This document shows positions 35,134-44,796 of a DNA stretch of 64,000 bases, piece after piece. This DNA comes from JAKZVK01 sp965237575 (GTDB lineage: Bacteria > Acidobacteriota > Terriglobia > Bryobacterales > UBA6623), in contig CBDEGI010000004.1 in NCBI GenBank assembly GCA_965237575.1, forward strand, positions 1,240,001 through 1,304,000, read 5' to 3'. Made by a program: the position numbers and the translations under genes. Each line of letters starts with the position of its first letter. The stretch's first letter is position 1. The notes beneath the pieces were generated by a model. The model was given only the letters and a program-made list of their open reading frames with translations, did not search any database and was not told the DNA's origin.

Positions 35134-36111
35134 CTATTTCCTATCCGGCTTGGCGATCTCGAACTGCTCGCGATGAATCAACTCGGCCGCGCTTTCGCTC
35201 TCGACCTTCAGGCGCACGCGGCCCGCCGCCTCGATGGGTATCTCGACGGTGAGCAGGTGCAGGCTACGAATGCGCTCGATCAATTGCTGGAGGTAGGTGG
35301 GAATCTGCGCCACGCTGTCGCAAAAGAGCACTTCGCCTGCCGTGGCCTGGGCAAACCGCGTCAGCCCGTTCTGGTAGACGACGTTGAGGTTGTCGCGGCG
35401 GTTCTCGAGATGCAGAAAGAACAGCGGCGTCCAGGCGCCGATCAACTTCTCGAGCGTGCGCTGAATCTGCTCCTGGATCAGACGGTCGCGAAATCGCCGG
35501 CTTAGATCGCCACCGTCGCTGGGATTGATCACCGGGTTGGTGTAGTCGCCCCGATACTCGTAAATGCTGCCGTCGGTGATGTAGAGCACGGCGACACGCA
35601 CGTCAGAGGCGCGCATCATGCGGTCGCCGAGCGTCGCAGCCTCCTCGATCGACTCGAGCAGGCCGGGAAAGCCTGACACCCGCATGGCCAGCAGACTGTC
35701 CTTGAGCGCCTCCCGATTGGCGGTCGGCTCCTCGACAACTTGCAAGCCGTCCTGCGCCCGCAGCAATCCGGCGAACTCCCGCGGACCGAAGCCGTTCAAC
35801 GCCTCCACCAGCGCCTCACGCGCCGCGTCTATGCGTATCAGGTCGTCGACCACGTCCATGACGATCAGCAGGATCAAGTTGCCGGCCGGCGCGTGCAGGG
35901 ATTTGATCTCGACGGCCTCATCCTCCAGCCACGCACGCAACTCCGCCTGTGGAATTTCGGTGAGGAAGTTCCCCTCCGCGTCCTTGGCCCACACCGGGAT
36001 CTTCAACTCGGCTTGGGCCGCACCGGTAGACAGGAAGAGGTGAAGCAGGAAAATGAGCGTCGCGGGAACGAGCCGTCCGGCCTCGCGCCGGACCCACGGG
36101 CCAAGACTCAA
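35134..36111 (-). CDS. VWFA-related acidobacterial exported protein
   Basis: 325 residues of the TIGR03436-type family of acidobacterial von Willebrand factor A-like proteins. The signal peptide is LVPATLIFLLHLFLSTGAAQA. Then comes the family's opening strand (LKIPVWAKDAEGNFLTEI) and a VWA core: NLILLIVMDVVDDLIRID (the MIDAS-like D-x-S/D site is altered), FAGLLRAQDGLQVVEE, VRVAVLYITDGSIYEYRGDY and the C-terminal strand LHLLTVEIPIE. It starts at a TTG overlapping the stop of the TonB receptor gene (TTGA), so the two form one unit. The role is unknown; adhesion or assembly at the envelope is a guess. Confidence 0.85.
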   Translation of the reverse strand: MSLGPWVRREAGRLVPATLIFLLHLFLSTGAAQAELKIPVWAKDAEGNFLTEIPQAELRAWLEDEAVEIKSLHAPAGNLILLIVMDVVDDLIRIDAAREALVEALNGFGPREFAGLLRAQDGLQVVEEPTANREALKDSLLAMRVSGFPGLLESIEEAATLGDRMMRASDVRVAVLYITDGSIYEYRGDYTNPVINPSDGGDLSRRFRDRLIQEQIQRTLEKLIGAWTPLFFLHLENRRDNLNVVYQNGLTRFAQATAGEVLFCDSVAQIPTYLQQLIERIRSLHLLTVEIPIEAAGRVRLKVESESAAELIHREQFEIAKPDRK

Positions 36112-39100
36112 AAATTGAACCTCGCGCCGAGTTGCACGACCCGTCCGCCGTACGAGCCGATGATCCTGCCGGCATTGACGTTCGGCGCGTCCGCCGGGCC
36201 GATCACCGGGTCCGGGTCATTCCAGTTGCCATGGTGGAGGAAATTGAAGCCCTGGAACAACAGTTCGATGCTGCGCTCGCCGGAAAGCGGAACGCGCTTG
36301 GTCAACGACACATCGTGATTGTTCCAACCTGGGTTGCGCAACGTCGGATGGGTGCGCGGGGCGTCGCCGATCGAGAAGTCTGGCGGATCGACAAACGCCG
36401 CCGGGTTGAAGTACATCTCCGGCCCGGGGTTCGCTACCTGCGGGTTGACTCCCGCTACCCCGTTCACACGTAGGAAGCGCACGACGCCACCCGTATTGTT
36501 GAACTCCGGCCGCAGCGCGATCGGGTCGCCGCTCCTCCAGCGCGTGAACCCGCTGAGAGACCAGTTCCCCAACACGTGCCGCAGCTTCGAATCGCTCAGC
36601 ATGGTCTTGCCCCGGCCGAACGGAAGCTCGTAGACGTAGCTGAGCGAGAGGCGGTGAGGACGCGTCCCCCGCGACAGCGCCCATTCGTTGTCGCGTTTGA
36701 AGTAGTCCTGCACGCCAGGCCCCGAGTAGTCGTCCCACCGCCGATTCAGCGAGTAGGAAAAGTCGAGCGTCAGCCCGTGCGAAGCCCGTTTCTGCACGCC
36801 GAAGTCCGCGCCGTGGTACCGGTAGCGTCCGAGCGGGAACTGTCCGTTGGTCTGGAAGTTCTGGAATTGCGGGAAGGGCCGCAGCGTTCGGCGGAACTCC
36901 TCGTCATTGAGGGCGTCGCGGTGGCCAAGAGCATCGAGTGAGATGGCGTTCACGCCGACCGAGCTGCCGCCGAGAAGAATGTCCTTTCCATGATAAATCT
37001 CTGCGCCGGCACGCACGGTAAACCCCTGCGGCAAGCGCCGCTCGACCCGCAGCGAACCCCAGCGGTAGCGAGGCTGACGGCTGGTTTGCGGGATGAAGTC
37101 GGGGTCCGTGTCGTTGGCCGCTTCCGGTCGCAGGTCCGGCAGCGGATGCTCCAACGCGGGGACGCCGTTCTGCAACGTGACCGCCGGCTCGAGCTGCTGG
37201 TTGGCGGAGATGAGCGTGCGCCGCGCCGTGTAGCCTTGGGTGCCGAAGGTCCCCGAGCTGATGCTGAGGTTGGAGTGGTACTGCCCGGCCGAGACGCGCA
37301 CTACCGTGTCGCGGGCGTCCGTCGGACTCCATGCCAGCCCGAGCCTGGGCTCGAGCCGCGTGCGGTAGGGCTGGAAGGCGCGGCCCTGCCCGTCATGGCC
37401 GGCGAAGATCAGCGCTCCAGGCCTACCGTTCTCAGGATTGACCGCGGCAACGTCCACCGTCGACTGCCGGTCGAATTTCTCCACCCGCGGGCTCGACATG
37501 TCGACATTGAGCCGCAACGTAGCCGTGAGGTTGGGTGTGATTTCATACTCGTCGCCGACGCCGAACTCGACCGAGGTGCGCCGCAAGTAGGTGGGTTGCA
37601 GCAACTCGGTCGTCTCGGCTCGATATGACCGGCCGAGCAAGAAACTCGAGAACGAGTTGCCGGTGTTGATGATGCCCGGCAAACCGGTCAGGTCGTCGTT
37701 GAACTGGAAGTACCCCGACAGCGAACGAGGACTGAACGTGTTGACCTGATAGCGCGACACCTCGCCCCACAACCTCCACGAGTGGCGGCCGCGGCGCAGG
37801 CTCAGCGAGTTGTTCATGTGGTAGCTGTTCCAGGCATTGCGGTACTGCGAGCCCAGCGGCGAGCCCAGCGCCTGGAAGTCCCGCAATTCAATGCGCGGAA
37901 ACACTGATCCGGTCACGCCCTCCAAACCCAGCTCAGCCGGGATGTCGGCGTCGCTATCGAGACCGGCCGTTCGCCGCGTTCTCGACCGCGCACGGCCGCG
38001 CACGGTGTAGATCGAGCTCGGGGAAATGGCAAAGGTGTCGCTCACGGTCAAGCGGCGTTGCTTGAAGAAGCGATCGGGCGAACCCGGGTTGGCGATGCTC
38101 GGGTAGAGTCGCGGCGATGCCTCGAAGCCTTTCGAGTAGGCGAGGTCGACGGTGATCTTGTGGCGCTCGAGCAAGCTGTGGTCGACCCTCGCGAGGAAGC
38201 CGTCGGGGCGCTCGATGGCCGGCGGGTTGACCCAGTAGTTGTTCCGCAGGAACGGCCCGGCGCTGGTGTTCGGCTGCGGCAGATGGCCGGCCATCGTCTG
38301 GGCGACCGGGTCGAGTCGCGAAACCGGCATCACGTTGTTCGGAAACGGATCGCGGATGTGTTGGAGATTCGATGTGGAGACATTCTGCGAGGGGTCGAAC
38401 ACCGGGTTCAGACGGGTGCTGTCGGGATCGTAGATCGTCACCGGCGCGCCCGCCTTGTTGACCACGTCGGAGAAGTCGCCTAGCTGCTGTTGCGACGTCG
38501 GGATGGTATTCAGAAACGACCGTCCCACGCGCTGACGCGTCCCCTCGTAGGAGAACGTGAAGAAGGTCTTGCGGCGCCCGTCATAAAGCTTCGGGATGTA
38601 CACCGGACCGCTCACGCTGAAACCGAACTGATTGCGCCGCAGGACGTTGCGCTCGCCTCCGCGCTGCACGACTTCATGCGGAACGGCGTCGAAGGCGTCG
38701 TTGCGGATGTACTCGTAGATGCGGCCGTGCCACAGGTCCGCGAGGCTCTGGTTCGGCGCGCTCCCGAGGCCGACGCTATACAGCCCCAGCCGCTCGGCCT
38801 CCTTGTTGAAGACGCGCAGCGCCTTCTTCATCTCGGTGATCTGAGGATCGACCTTGCGGGACGCGCTCTTGGCTGACGCGTTGCTGGTGGATTGGTTGCC
38901 GCTGGAGGAGGCAGCCGAAGCCGATGCGGCGGTGGCCTCGGGGGCGGCACCCGCACTCGCATAGGAGGAGCCGGCCGGCGCTGTCGAGCCGGCCGCACGC
39001 CCGGCACCAGCCGAGGCAGACCAAGCCCACGTCGCCCACGCTAGAATCAACGCACCGCGCTGGAGTCGATGAGTCAAGACGCGCAAAGAGGGAAACCCTT

Positions 39101-39149
39101 TATATCTTATCGACTTCCGCCGCACAATGCCAGTGCTATCAGGGCGCAT
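36108..39149 (-). CDS. Oar-like TonB-dependent transporter without a recognisable plug
   Basis: 1013 residues. A signal peptide (LILAWATWAWSASAG) is followed by an Ala/Ser-rich low-complexity stretch to about residue 98, then the beta-barrel part of acidobacterial Oar-like proteins: YEYIRNDAFDA, LRRNQFGFSVSGPVYIPKLYDGRRKTFF, YEGTRQRVG, LARVDHSLLERHKI, LSLSYVYELPFGRG, and the terminal strand ending ARFNF with the C-terminal Phe of outer-membrane barrels. The N-terminal carboxypeptidase-regulatory domain and plug found in the receptor at 1-1890 are absent, replaced by the linker, so TonB-driven transport is uncertain. It overlaps the VWFA gene by four bases. Confidence 0.85.
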   Translation of the reverse strand: MRPDSTGIVRRKSIRYKGFPSLRVLTHRLQRGALILAWATWAWSASAGAGRAAGSTAPAGSSYASAGAAPEATAASASAASSSGNQSTSNASAKSASRKVDPQITEMKKALRVFNKEAERLGLYSVGLGSAPNQSLADLWHGRIYEYIRNDAFDAVPHEVVQRGGERNVLRRNQFGFSVSGPVYIPKLYDGRRKTFFTFSYEGTRQRVGRSFLNTIPTSQQQLGDFSDVVNKAGAPVTIYDPDSTRLNPVFDPSQNVSTSNLQHIRDPFPNNVMPVSRLDPVAQTMAGHLPQPNTSAGPFLRNNYWVNPPAIERPDGFLARVDHSLLERHKITVDLAYSKGFEASPRLYPSIANPGSPDRFFKQRRLTVSDTFAISPSSIYTVRGRARSRTRRTAGLDSDADIPAELGLEGVTGSVFPRIELRDFQALGSPLGSQYRNAWNSYHMNNSLSLRRGRHSWRLWGEVSRYQVNTFSPRSLSGYFQFNDDLTGLPGIINTGNSFSSFLLGRSYRAETTELLQPTYLRRTSVEFGVGDEYEITPNLTATLRLNVDMSSPRVEKFDRQSTVDVAAVNPENGRPGALIFAGHDGQGRAFQPYRTRLEPRLGLAWSPTDARDTVVRVSAGQYHSNLSISSGTFGTQGYTARRTLISANQQLEPAVTLQNGVPALEHPLPDLRPEAANDTDPDFIPQTSRQPRYRWGSLRVERRLPQGFTVRAGAEIYHGKDILLGGSSVGVNAISLDALGHRDALNDEEFRRTLRPFPQFQNFQTNGQFPLGRYRYHGADFGVQKRASHGLTLDFSYSLNRRWDDYSGPGVQDYFKRDNEWALSRGTRPHRLSLSYVYELPFGRGKTMLSDSKLRHVLGNWSLSGFTRWRSGDPIALRPEFNNTGGVVRFLRVNGVAGVNPQVANPGPEMYFNPAAFVDPPDFSIGDAPRTHPTLRNPGWNNHDVSLTKRVPLSGERSIELLFQGFNFLHHGNWNDPDPVIGPADAPNVNAGRIIGSYGGRVVQLGARFNF

Positions 39150-39427
39150 CTGTGCTGTCCCGTACAGATCTTTCGCGGGTCGACCAGCCTGTGGGCTGCG
39201 GGCTAGCGGGAGCCTACCTTAGGATGGGTCGGTCCGGCTTTGATCGCCGAAACCGATCACCGAATCATCGTCACAACCCGCCCTGCCACGGTCCGTAGTT
39301 ACGTGATGTCCACACAGCCCGACGCCCGATCGTTCGGCGCGGGAGCAGCGCGATGTAGCGATAATCTGGGTGTAGCGTTAGGTAGATCCCAGAGACGTTA
39401 CTCCAAGAGAGGTTGAAAGCACAGGTG
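39150..39427. other. Gap with repeat-like stretch
   Basis: No gene seen. GGGCTGCGGGCTAGCGGGAG at about 39195-39214 resembles GGGCTGCGGGAGCCCACC near 4054 in the sigZ tail. AGAGAGGTTGA just before 39428 could be the ribosome binding site of the methyltransferase gene. Confidence 0.4.
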
Positions 39428-40265
39428 ATGTCGGCAATCAGTCACATCAAGGCGGCGACTCCTGCCCGGACGCGCGATGCCCTCAAGTCGCTCTACTATC
39501 CCTGCTACCGGGGCTTTGTGCTTTGTGCGGAGTTGGTGCCGACTGCTGGACCTCCGCGAACGCCCGCATCACGGCCCGGGCGGACGCGACCGTTTTCCGC
39601 CGGCCTATCTTCGCTACCGAGTCAGCGGTACGCCAAGCCTCGAGGTTTTTCTTCGGGTCGGCAAGCGTTCGTATCAAGACCTTACCGCGAGCCTCGAGGT
39701 GGCGGGCAGGTCGCTCTCGTCTTTGGGAAGCGTCCTGGACTTCGGGTGCGGCTGCGGCCGCACGATCTCCTGGCTTGGGCTCGACCACCCGGAGAAAGAC
39801 CTGCATGGAACCGATATCGACGACGAGGCGGTCGACTGGTGCCGTGCCAACCTTCCCCTTCCCCAGTTCCGCACAAACGGGCAGGAGCCGCCCCTTGAGT
39901 ACAGCGCCGAGACGTTTGACCTGGTCTATGCGATTTCCGTGTTCACGCATCTGCCTGAGCGGTATCAGCTTCTGTGGCTCGAGGAGTTCCGGCGAATCCT
40001 GCGGCCCGGGGGGGTACTCGTCCTGACCGTGTACGGCCAAGAGGTTTGGGAGAGGCTCGATTCGGAGATCGCACGGCAAGTCATCCGAAAGGGAATCCTG
40101 CACTGCAGTTCCGACAAGCTTCGGGGAATTCACCCGGAGTGGTATCAAACGACCTTCCACACATCGGAGTACGTGCTGCGCGAGTTCGGCAGGCGCTTCG
40201 AGGTCTTGGCTCACATCCCCGGAGGAATGGGGGATCTTGATGCGGTGGTTTTGGGGCGTAGGTGA
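39428..40265 (+). CDS. Class I SAM-dependent methyltransferase (frameshifted near its start)
   Basis: The conserved body in the frame ending at 40265 has the SAM-binding motif VLDFGCGCGRTISWLG, the acidic residue after beta-2 (HGTDIDDEAVDWC), FDLVYAISVFTHLPER and LRPGGVLVLTVYG. The N-terminal part (SHIKAATPARTRDALKSLYYPCYRGFVLCAEL) is in another frame; the two meet near 39530-39545 and one base must be removed to join them. If translation begins instead at 39477, the first 30 or so residues would be foreign to the family. The target may be a small molecule or sugar; this type is common near glycan genes. Confidence 0.8.
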
Positions 40266-40325
40266 AGGGCGCAGATGCGAGCCGGTCTTTCCATCGGCCG
40301 GCACGGGGGCCGGGGGGGGCCGGCC

Positions 40326-42107
40326 CTACGGGCGGCTCTGCAGCAGCATCTGTTCGGCGGCATCGAGGTTGCGGTGGGCCTCCGGGTCCTCGGGCGTCAT
40401 TCGAACGACGCGGCTAAAATCCGCCACAGCTTCGCGGTAGCGTCCCCGCTCGAAGTTCGCCGCTCCTCGCAGTTGGAAGATCCCCGGGTGTCGCCCGCGG
40501 GCGGCGGCGCGATCGAAGTTTTCCCAGGCTTCTTTGTCACGCCCGAGCCGCAGTTGCGCGACAGCCAAGTTGGCCCGAATCTGCGATGCTCCACCTCGAA
40601 TGGCGAGGGCGCGTTCGTAGTATTCGACGGCCTGCACGTAATCCTTCCGGTGGGCGGCTGAGAGGCCAAGATTGTTCAGTAGATGGCCGTGCTCCGCGGA
40701 GTTTGGCTCAACCAGCTCCTCGGCCTTCTCCCAAGCGCGCCTCGCCTGGGGGTGCTGCTCGCGGTCGTTGTAAACCTTGCCGAGCCACACCCAGGGGCGG
40801 GCCTTGTTAGGCGATTTCTTGACCGTATCCGTCCACAAGGCTACCGAGTCCGCCCAGATCGCGCTCCGCTGGTAGGTGCCGACCGAGTAGACGGCCACCA
40901 CCGCGATGAGCACCGCGTACGCGGCATTCAAGTTGGGTTGCCAGTAACGGGCCATCGCCGCGGTCCCCGCGATCAGCAGCCCCAGCATCGGTAGATAAAG
41001 GTGGCGCTCTCCCGCGTAATCAAGGAACGGGAAGAAGCTGGACGTCGGGGCCAGTGTGCCGAAGAAGAACAGCACACCGAAGGCGACCCATGGGAAGCGT
41101 TTGTGGTAATACAGCACCGCTCCGACGCCGACCAGCAACAACAGCAGGGCCAGCCACGACCCGTGCTCCCACAGCGACATCGATGGCGTGATGTCGTGGT
41201 CCGCATTGAGCCCGAAGGGCACGAGGATGAGCCGGAGGTAGAGGAAGTGCATCCGGAACTGCGTGAAGAGATAGCTCTGCCAGTTGAGCCGGAAGCCCGC
41301 CGAAGGCGCCCTGAGAAACGGCTCGATGACAACAAAGTAGGCCGCGATACCTCCCACCACGAACAGCGCATACGTGGGCCAGTTGTCCTTCAGCTTGCGC
41401 CGGTCACAGCGCGCCAGCAGCAGGTAGTCCATCACCAGGATCACCGCCGGCAGCACTATGCCGTTCTGCTTGGAGCCGACCGAGCCGGCGAAAAGAAACG
41501 CAACCAGAAACGCCGTCTTCCACGGTGATCGCTTCCGCATCGGGGAGACGAAGACCCATAGCGCCAGCAGGAAGAACGTTGTTGCCAAGACTCCCGAGCG
41601 GCTGCTGATGTAGGCGACCGATTCGGTCTGGATCGGCGAGGTCAGAAACAACACCGGAATCCCATAGATAAGGAACGCCCGGTAGCGTGCGGGAATCAGG
41701 TCGTCGAGCGGGCCTGTCTTGAACAGAGCGATCAAGAAGCCCCACAGAAACATCGCGTTGAGGCAATGGAGCAGGACGTTGGTAAGATGGAACGGGAACG
41801 GCTGAAAGCCGTCGAAGCGATGGCTCAAGACGTAGCTGGCCATGAGGACCGGCCGGCCCGACCCGATGATGGCACGCAAGCGGCCGGTACGGACCGTGCT
41901 GGCGGTCTCCTGCAGGTCGAGATCATCGAAGACGAACTGTCCACCGAGGGCTGGAACGTAGATCAGCAATCCCCAGGCGAGCAGGGCCAGCGGGAACCAC
42001 CAGAAGATCCGAAGGCCCGGCTCCGGCTTCACGCTGCGAGAGGACTCGGGCGCGCGCCGCTTGCGGCGGGATGCCTTGGGCGTCTTCGACTTGGCGGGCG
42101 AACTCAT
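40326..42107 (-). CDS. Membrane tetratricopeptide protein (PMT/TMTC-like glycosyltransferase fold)
   Basis: 593 residues from the ATG at 42107. A basic N-terminus precedes about ten membrane segments (WWFPLALLAWGLLIYVPAL, VLMASYVLSHRF, FLIYGIPVLFLTSPIQ and others). FVFDDLDLQE in the first loop is the acidic pair typical of GT39-like/TMTC mannosyltransferases, and ERHLYLPMLG is a further family motif. From about residue 440 the protein holds tetratricopeptide repeats (ARPWVWLGKVYNDREQHPQA, NNLGLSAAHRKDYVQAVEYY, ANFERGRYREAVADF). A lipid-linked sugar transferase role is likely by fold only. It begins five bases after the KdsC-like gene, forming a pair. Confidence 0.82.
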   Translation of the reverse strand: MSSPAKSKTPKASRRKRRAPESSRSVKPEPGLRIFWWFPLALLAWGLLIYVPALGGQFVFDDLDLQETASTVRTGRLRAIIGSGRPVLMASYVLSHRFDGFQPFPFHLTNVLLHCLNAMFLWGFLIALFKTGPLDDLIPARYRAFLIYGIPVLFLTSPIQTESVAYISSRSGVLATTFFLLALWVFVSPMRKRSPWKTAFLVAFLFAGSVGSKQNGIVLPAVILVMDYLLLARCDRRKLKDNWPTYALFVVGGIAAYFVVIEPFLRAPSAGFRLNWQSYLFTQFRMHFLYLRLILVPFGLNADHDITPSMSLWEHGSWLALLLLLVGVGAVLYYHKRFPWVAFGVLFFFGTLAPTSSFFPFLDYAGERHLYLPMLGLLIAGTAAMARYWQPNLNAAYAVLIAVVAVYSVGTYQRSAIWADSVALWTDTVKKSPNKARPWVWLGKVYNDREQHPQARRAWEKAEELVEPNSAEHGHLLNNLGLSAAHRKDYVQAVEYYERALAIRGGASQIRANLAVAQLRLGRDKEAWENFDRAAARGRHPGIFQLRGAANFERGRYREAVADFSRVVRMTPEDPEAHRNLDAAEQMLLQSRP

Positions 42108-42112
42108 TTGCC

Positions 42113-42670
42113 CTAGGTTCGGTATTGCGCGAGAGTCTCGTCCCAACGGCCCTGCGCTTTGAGCAACAACTCGATCACGTCGCGGACACAGCCGCTCCCC
42201 CCGATGGACGGTGTCACGTAGTGCGCGGCCTCGAGCACCTCGGGCCGCGAGTTGACGGGGGCGGCGGCCAACCCCACGCGGCTCATGATCGGCAGGTCGG
42301 TCACGTCGTCACCGATGTAACCCACCTGCTCGGGCTTGAACCCGGAGTCGGCCAGAATCTCCTCGAGCAGAGGCGCCTTGCGCGTGTCGCCCTGGTAGAG
42401 ATAGCGCATCTTGGCCGAGCGCGCGCGTTCCTCTACGGCGGGCGACGTGCGGCCGCTGATAATGCCGGTTTGGATCTCCGCGCGGTAGGCCCACTGCAGG
42501 GCGATGCCGTCCTGGGAATCGAAAGTCTTCGTCTCGAAAAGGCCGCCGTCCGGCGCGGGCAGGAAGTAGATATGCCCGTTGGTGAGGACGCCGTCGCAGT
42601 CCATCAACAGTAGTTTGATCGGCTTGGCTCGCACCACCAAGTCTGGGGAGTAGGGTTTGTTGTCGCTCAT
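42113..42670 (-). CDS. kdsC: KdsC-like HAD phosphatase (3-deoxy-D-manno-octulosonate 8-phosphate phosphatase type)
   Basis: 185-residue C0-type HAD phosphatase. Motif I is LLLMDCDGVLTNGHIYF, motif II GIISGRTSPAVEERA, the motif III Lys is probably in DTRKAP, and motif IV YIGDDVTDLPIM; AYRAEIQTGIISGR is typical of KdsC. It dephosphorylates KDO-8-phosphate for lipopolysaccharide inner core. It has a slightly longer N-terminus than the E. coli enzyme. Other KDO genes are not in the window, so a phosphatase for a related nonulosonate is possible. It precedes the membrane TPR gene by five bases. Confidence 0.85.
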   Translation of the reverse strand: MSDNKPYSPDLVVRAKPIKLLLMDCDGVLTNGHIYFLPAPDGGLFETKTFDSQDGIALQWAYRAEIQTGIISGRTSPAVEERARSAKMRYLYQGDTRKAPLLEEILADSGFKPEQVGYIGDDVTDLPIMSRVGLAAAPVNSRPEVLEAAHYVTPSIGGSGCVRDVIELLLKAQGRWDETLAQYRT

Positions 42671-42810
42671 GAGCCTGAGCCTGCAATTCTACAACACCGC
42701 TCCGTGATAGCCCCGAGGTCAGGTGGAAGGTAGCGCCTGCGGCCGCTAAGGCTTCACGGAGATCCGCCGATGGACCAGATAGGAGAGTTGCGTGGGACAA
42801 AGTCAGTTGC

Positions 42811-43446
42811 ATGGGTCAGCGGAGTAGCACTTTGAAGCGCCTTGCCGCCGTCATCCTTATCGTGTCGCAGGGGAGCCAAGCCGCCGCTGCCCTGCAGAGC
42901 GGCGGGCTCTTCCCCTGGTTGCGGCGGGGTGATCCGAAGATCGAAACCTTCGTGTTCATGCAACGTGCGGGGCTTGCGGTCGGCAAGAAGCGGATCGGGC
43001 TACTGCCGTTTCCCGCCGCGCGCGAGGCCGAACCTGTGCCCCCGGACTTCGCTTCCTCCCTGCTGCGGGCGCTGCTCGAAGACCGCCAGGTGACCGAAGT
43101 GCGTAAGCCGGAGCAGGCCCCGTGGGTGGCGTTGCCGGAATGGCGAAGGCGGGAGTTGGATGAGCCCGAGCAGGTCCGCTCGGCGGTGGCGTGGGGCCGG
43201 GCCCAGGGCTTGGACCTGATTGTGCTCGGCCGCACGGAGGCCTTATTCCGCACCGCGCGCCAGGGACTCACGGTGAAGGTGTCGGTGCGTGTTCTCTCGG
43301 CGGAGGACGGCCGCGTGGTTTGGTATGGGCGCAAGCGGGCCGAGTGGATTCGTTTGTTTCCGATCGAGGACTGCATGTTGCACCTGGCGCGGTCGTTTGT
43401 CGAGGAGTGGCCGGTGGAAGAGATGGCGACGGCGGCCAAACCCTGA
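42811..43446 (+). CDS. Exported hypothetical protein, CsgG/LpoB-like fold suspected
   Basis: 211 residues. The N-terminus STLKRLAAVILIVSQGSQAAA is a signal peptide without a lipobox. The core KRIGLLPFPAAREAEPVPPDF, SLLRALLEDRQVTEV, GLDLIVLGRTEALFRT and VSVRVLSAEDGRVVWYGRK follows the alternating pattern of CsgG, LpoB and GNA1162-type lipoproteins, in which a small periplasmic domain handles envelope assembly. The match is to the pattern, not to a named family. It lies just upstream of a penicillin-binding transpeptidase in the same orientation (126 bases), and LpoB-type proteins activate such enzymes, so a functional link is possible. Confidence 0.6.
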   Translation: MGQRSSTLKRLAAVILIVSQGSQAAAALQSGGLFPWLRRGDPKIETFVFMQRAGLAVGKKRIGLLPFPAAREAEPVPPDFASSLLRALLEDRQVTEVRKPEQAPWVALPEWRRRELDEPEQVRSAVAWGRAQGLDLIVLGRTEALFRTARQGLTVKVSVRVLSAEDGRVVWYGRKRAEWIRLFPIEDCMLHLARSFVEEWPVEEMATAAKP

Positions 43447-43571
43447 GCCACATTTCGTACTCGCCACAGCCTTTCGGGAACCCTCCGAGCAGCGACCAAT
43501 TCGACTACAATGGTTCCTCGTTGGTGCGGCCTCTCGCCGAAGCACCGTGCGTTGTGAAAGTACTTCCTCTT

Positions 43572-44729
43572 ATGTCGTCTCGTTGGCACTTCCGAATTGG
43601 CCGCCTCCGAGTCGGCCCTCTCGGGATTTGCGTCTCGCTTTTGGGAGCCATGCTCTTGGGAACCATGGCGGCCGGCATCGGCCCGGCGGCCTACGCGGCG
43701 AGCCCTCCGGACCCGGCGGTTGAGCGGCCTCAACGCAGTTACCCAAAGAGCCCGAAGCTTCGATTGCGAGGCGCCACGGCGGGCGACTATGCCGGCGGCG
43801 ACGATCCCGTCGTCCGTACGGCATCGGTCGAAGCGCTGGGCAACCATAAGGGTACGGTCGTGGTCGTGGATACTGCGACGGGCCGGGTGCTGACGGCCGT
43901 TAACCAGAAGCTCGCCTTCTCGAGCGGCTATATGCCCTGCTCGACGGTCAAGCTGGTGGCCGGACTGGCGGCCCTGAGCGAGAACCTGGTCGAGCCGGAG
44001 ACCAAGGTATGGTTCGACGGCTACTGGTTCATGACGATGACCGAGGGGCTGGCAATTTCAAACAACGTCTACTTCGCTCATCTCGGACGGCGGCTTGGGT
44101 TCGACCGGCTCAAGCGCTATGCGCACTGGTTGGGACTGGGCGAAAAGGCGGGGCTCGACATACCCGGCGAACAACTCGGCGTCGTGACCGCGAAAGAGCC
44201 CAAGGCCGGGCTCGGGCGCATGGCCACTTTCGGCGATGGGATCTCCGCGACGCCGTTGCAACTCGCCGCGCTCGTCTCTGCGTTGGCGAACGGCGGCACC
44301 TTGTACTACCTCCAGTACCCTCGCAGCCCGCAAGAGGCGCAAGCGTTCTCGCCGGTGGTCAAACGTTATCTGCCGATCGTAGACTCGATCTCCGGCCTCG
44401 AAGCCGGCATGGCCCAGGCGGTCAAGCGTGGCACCGCGAAGAAGGCTCGTACGCCGGGCCAGACGATTCACGGCAAGACGGGCACCTGCAGCGAGCGGAT
44501 TCGCCGTCGCCGCACGCCGCTCGGCTGGTTTGCGTCGTACAACGAAGGGCCGAACCGCCGACTGGCTGTGGTCGTGCTGCTGCGCGGTGGTGGCTACGCG
44601 AGCGGTCCCCGTGCCGCCGAGGTGGCGGGGCGGGTATATCGCGGTCTTTCGGATCGTAGTTACTTTTCCAGCACGCGACCCCAACAGGTACAAACGGCTT
44701 CCCTGCCTCTCGACTGCTGCGCAGACTGA
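43572..44729 (+). CDS. Small penicillin-binding transpeptidase
   Basis: 385 residues from ATG 43572, chosen because the signal-anchor (VGPLGICVSLLGAMLLGTMAAG) follows. The transpeptidase motifs are Ser124-x-x-Lys127 (CSTVKLVAG), SNN at 163-165 (ISNNVYFAHLG) and KTG at 302-304 (HGKTGTCS). DGISATPLQLAALVSALANGG is the usual core of class B PBPs. The dimerisation and pedestal domains of FtsI or MrdA are missing, so this is a stand-alone peptidoglycan transpeptidase or carboxypeptidase, periplasmic and membrane-anchored. The end of the frame (STRPQQVQTASLPLD) is a poorly conserved tail. Confidence 0.87.
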   Translation: MSSRWHFRIGRLRVGPLGICVSLLGAMLLGTMAAGIGPAAYAASPPDPAVERPQRSYPKSPKLRLRGATAGDYAGGDDPVVRTASVEALGNHKGTVVVVDTATGRVLTAVNQKLAFSSGYMPCSTVKLVAGLAALSENLVEPETKVWFDGYWFMTMTEGLAISNNVYFAHLGRRLGFDRLKRYAHWLGLGEKAGLDIPGEQLGVVTAKEPKAGLGRMATFGDGISATPLQLAALVSALANGGTLYYLQYPRSPQEAQAFSPVVKRYLPIVDSISGLEAGMAQAVKRGTAKKARTPGQTIHGKTGTCSERIRRRRTPLGWFASYNEGPNRRLAVVVLLRGGGYASGPRAAEVAGRVYRGLSDRSYFSSTRPQQVQTASLPLDCCAD

Positions 44730-44796
44730 CCGCTCCGAACCGAACGGGGTTGCTCTTCTAGGCCGGTGTTGGATGTGAAGGCGAAGCAGATCCAGA

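Noticed and set aside
39413..39898. 161-residue plus-strand frame over the methyltransferase start as a separate gene
   Set aside because: Only its first 35 or so residues look real and they continue the methyltransferase in another frame; the remainder is a basic Arg/Pro-rich shadow.
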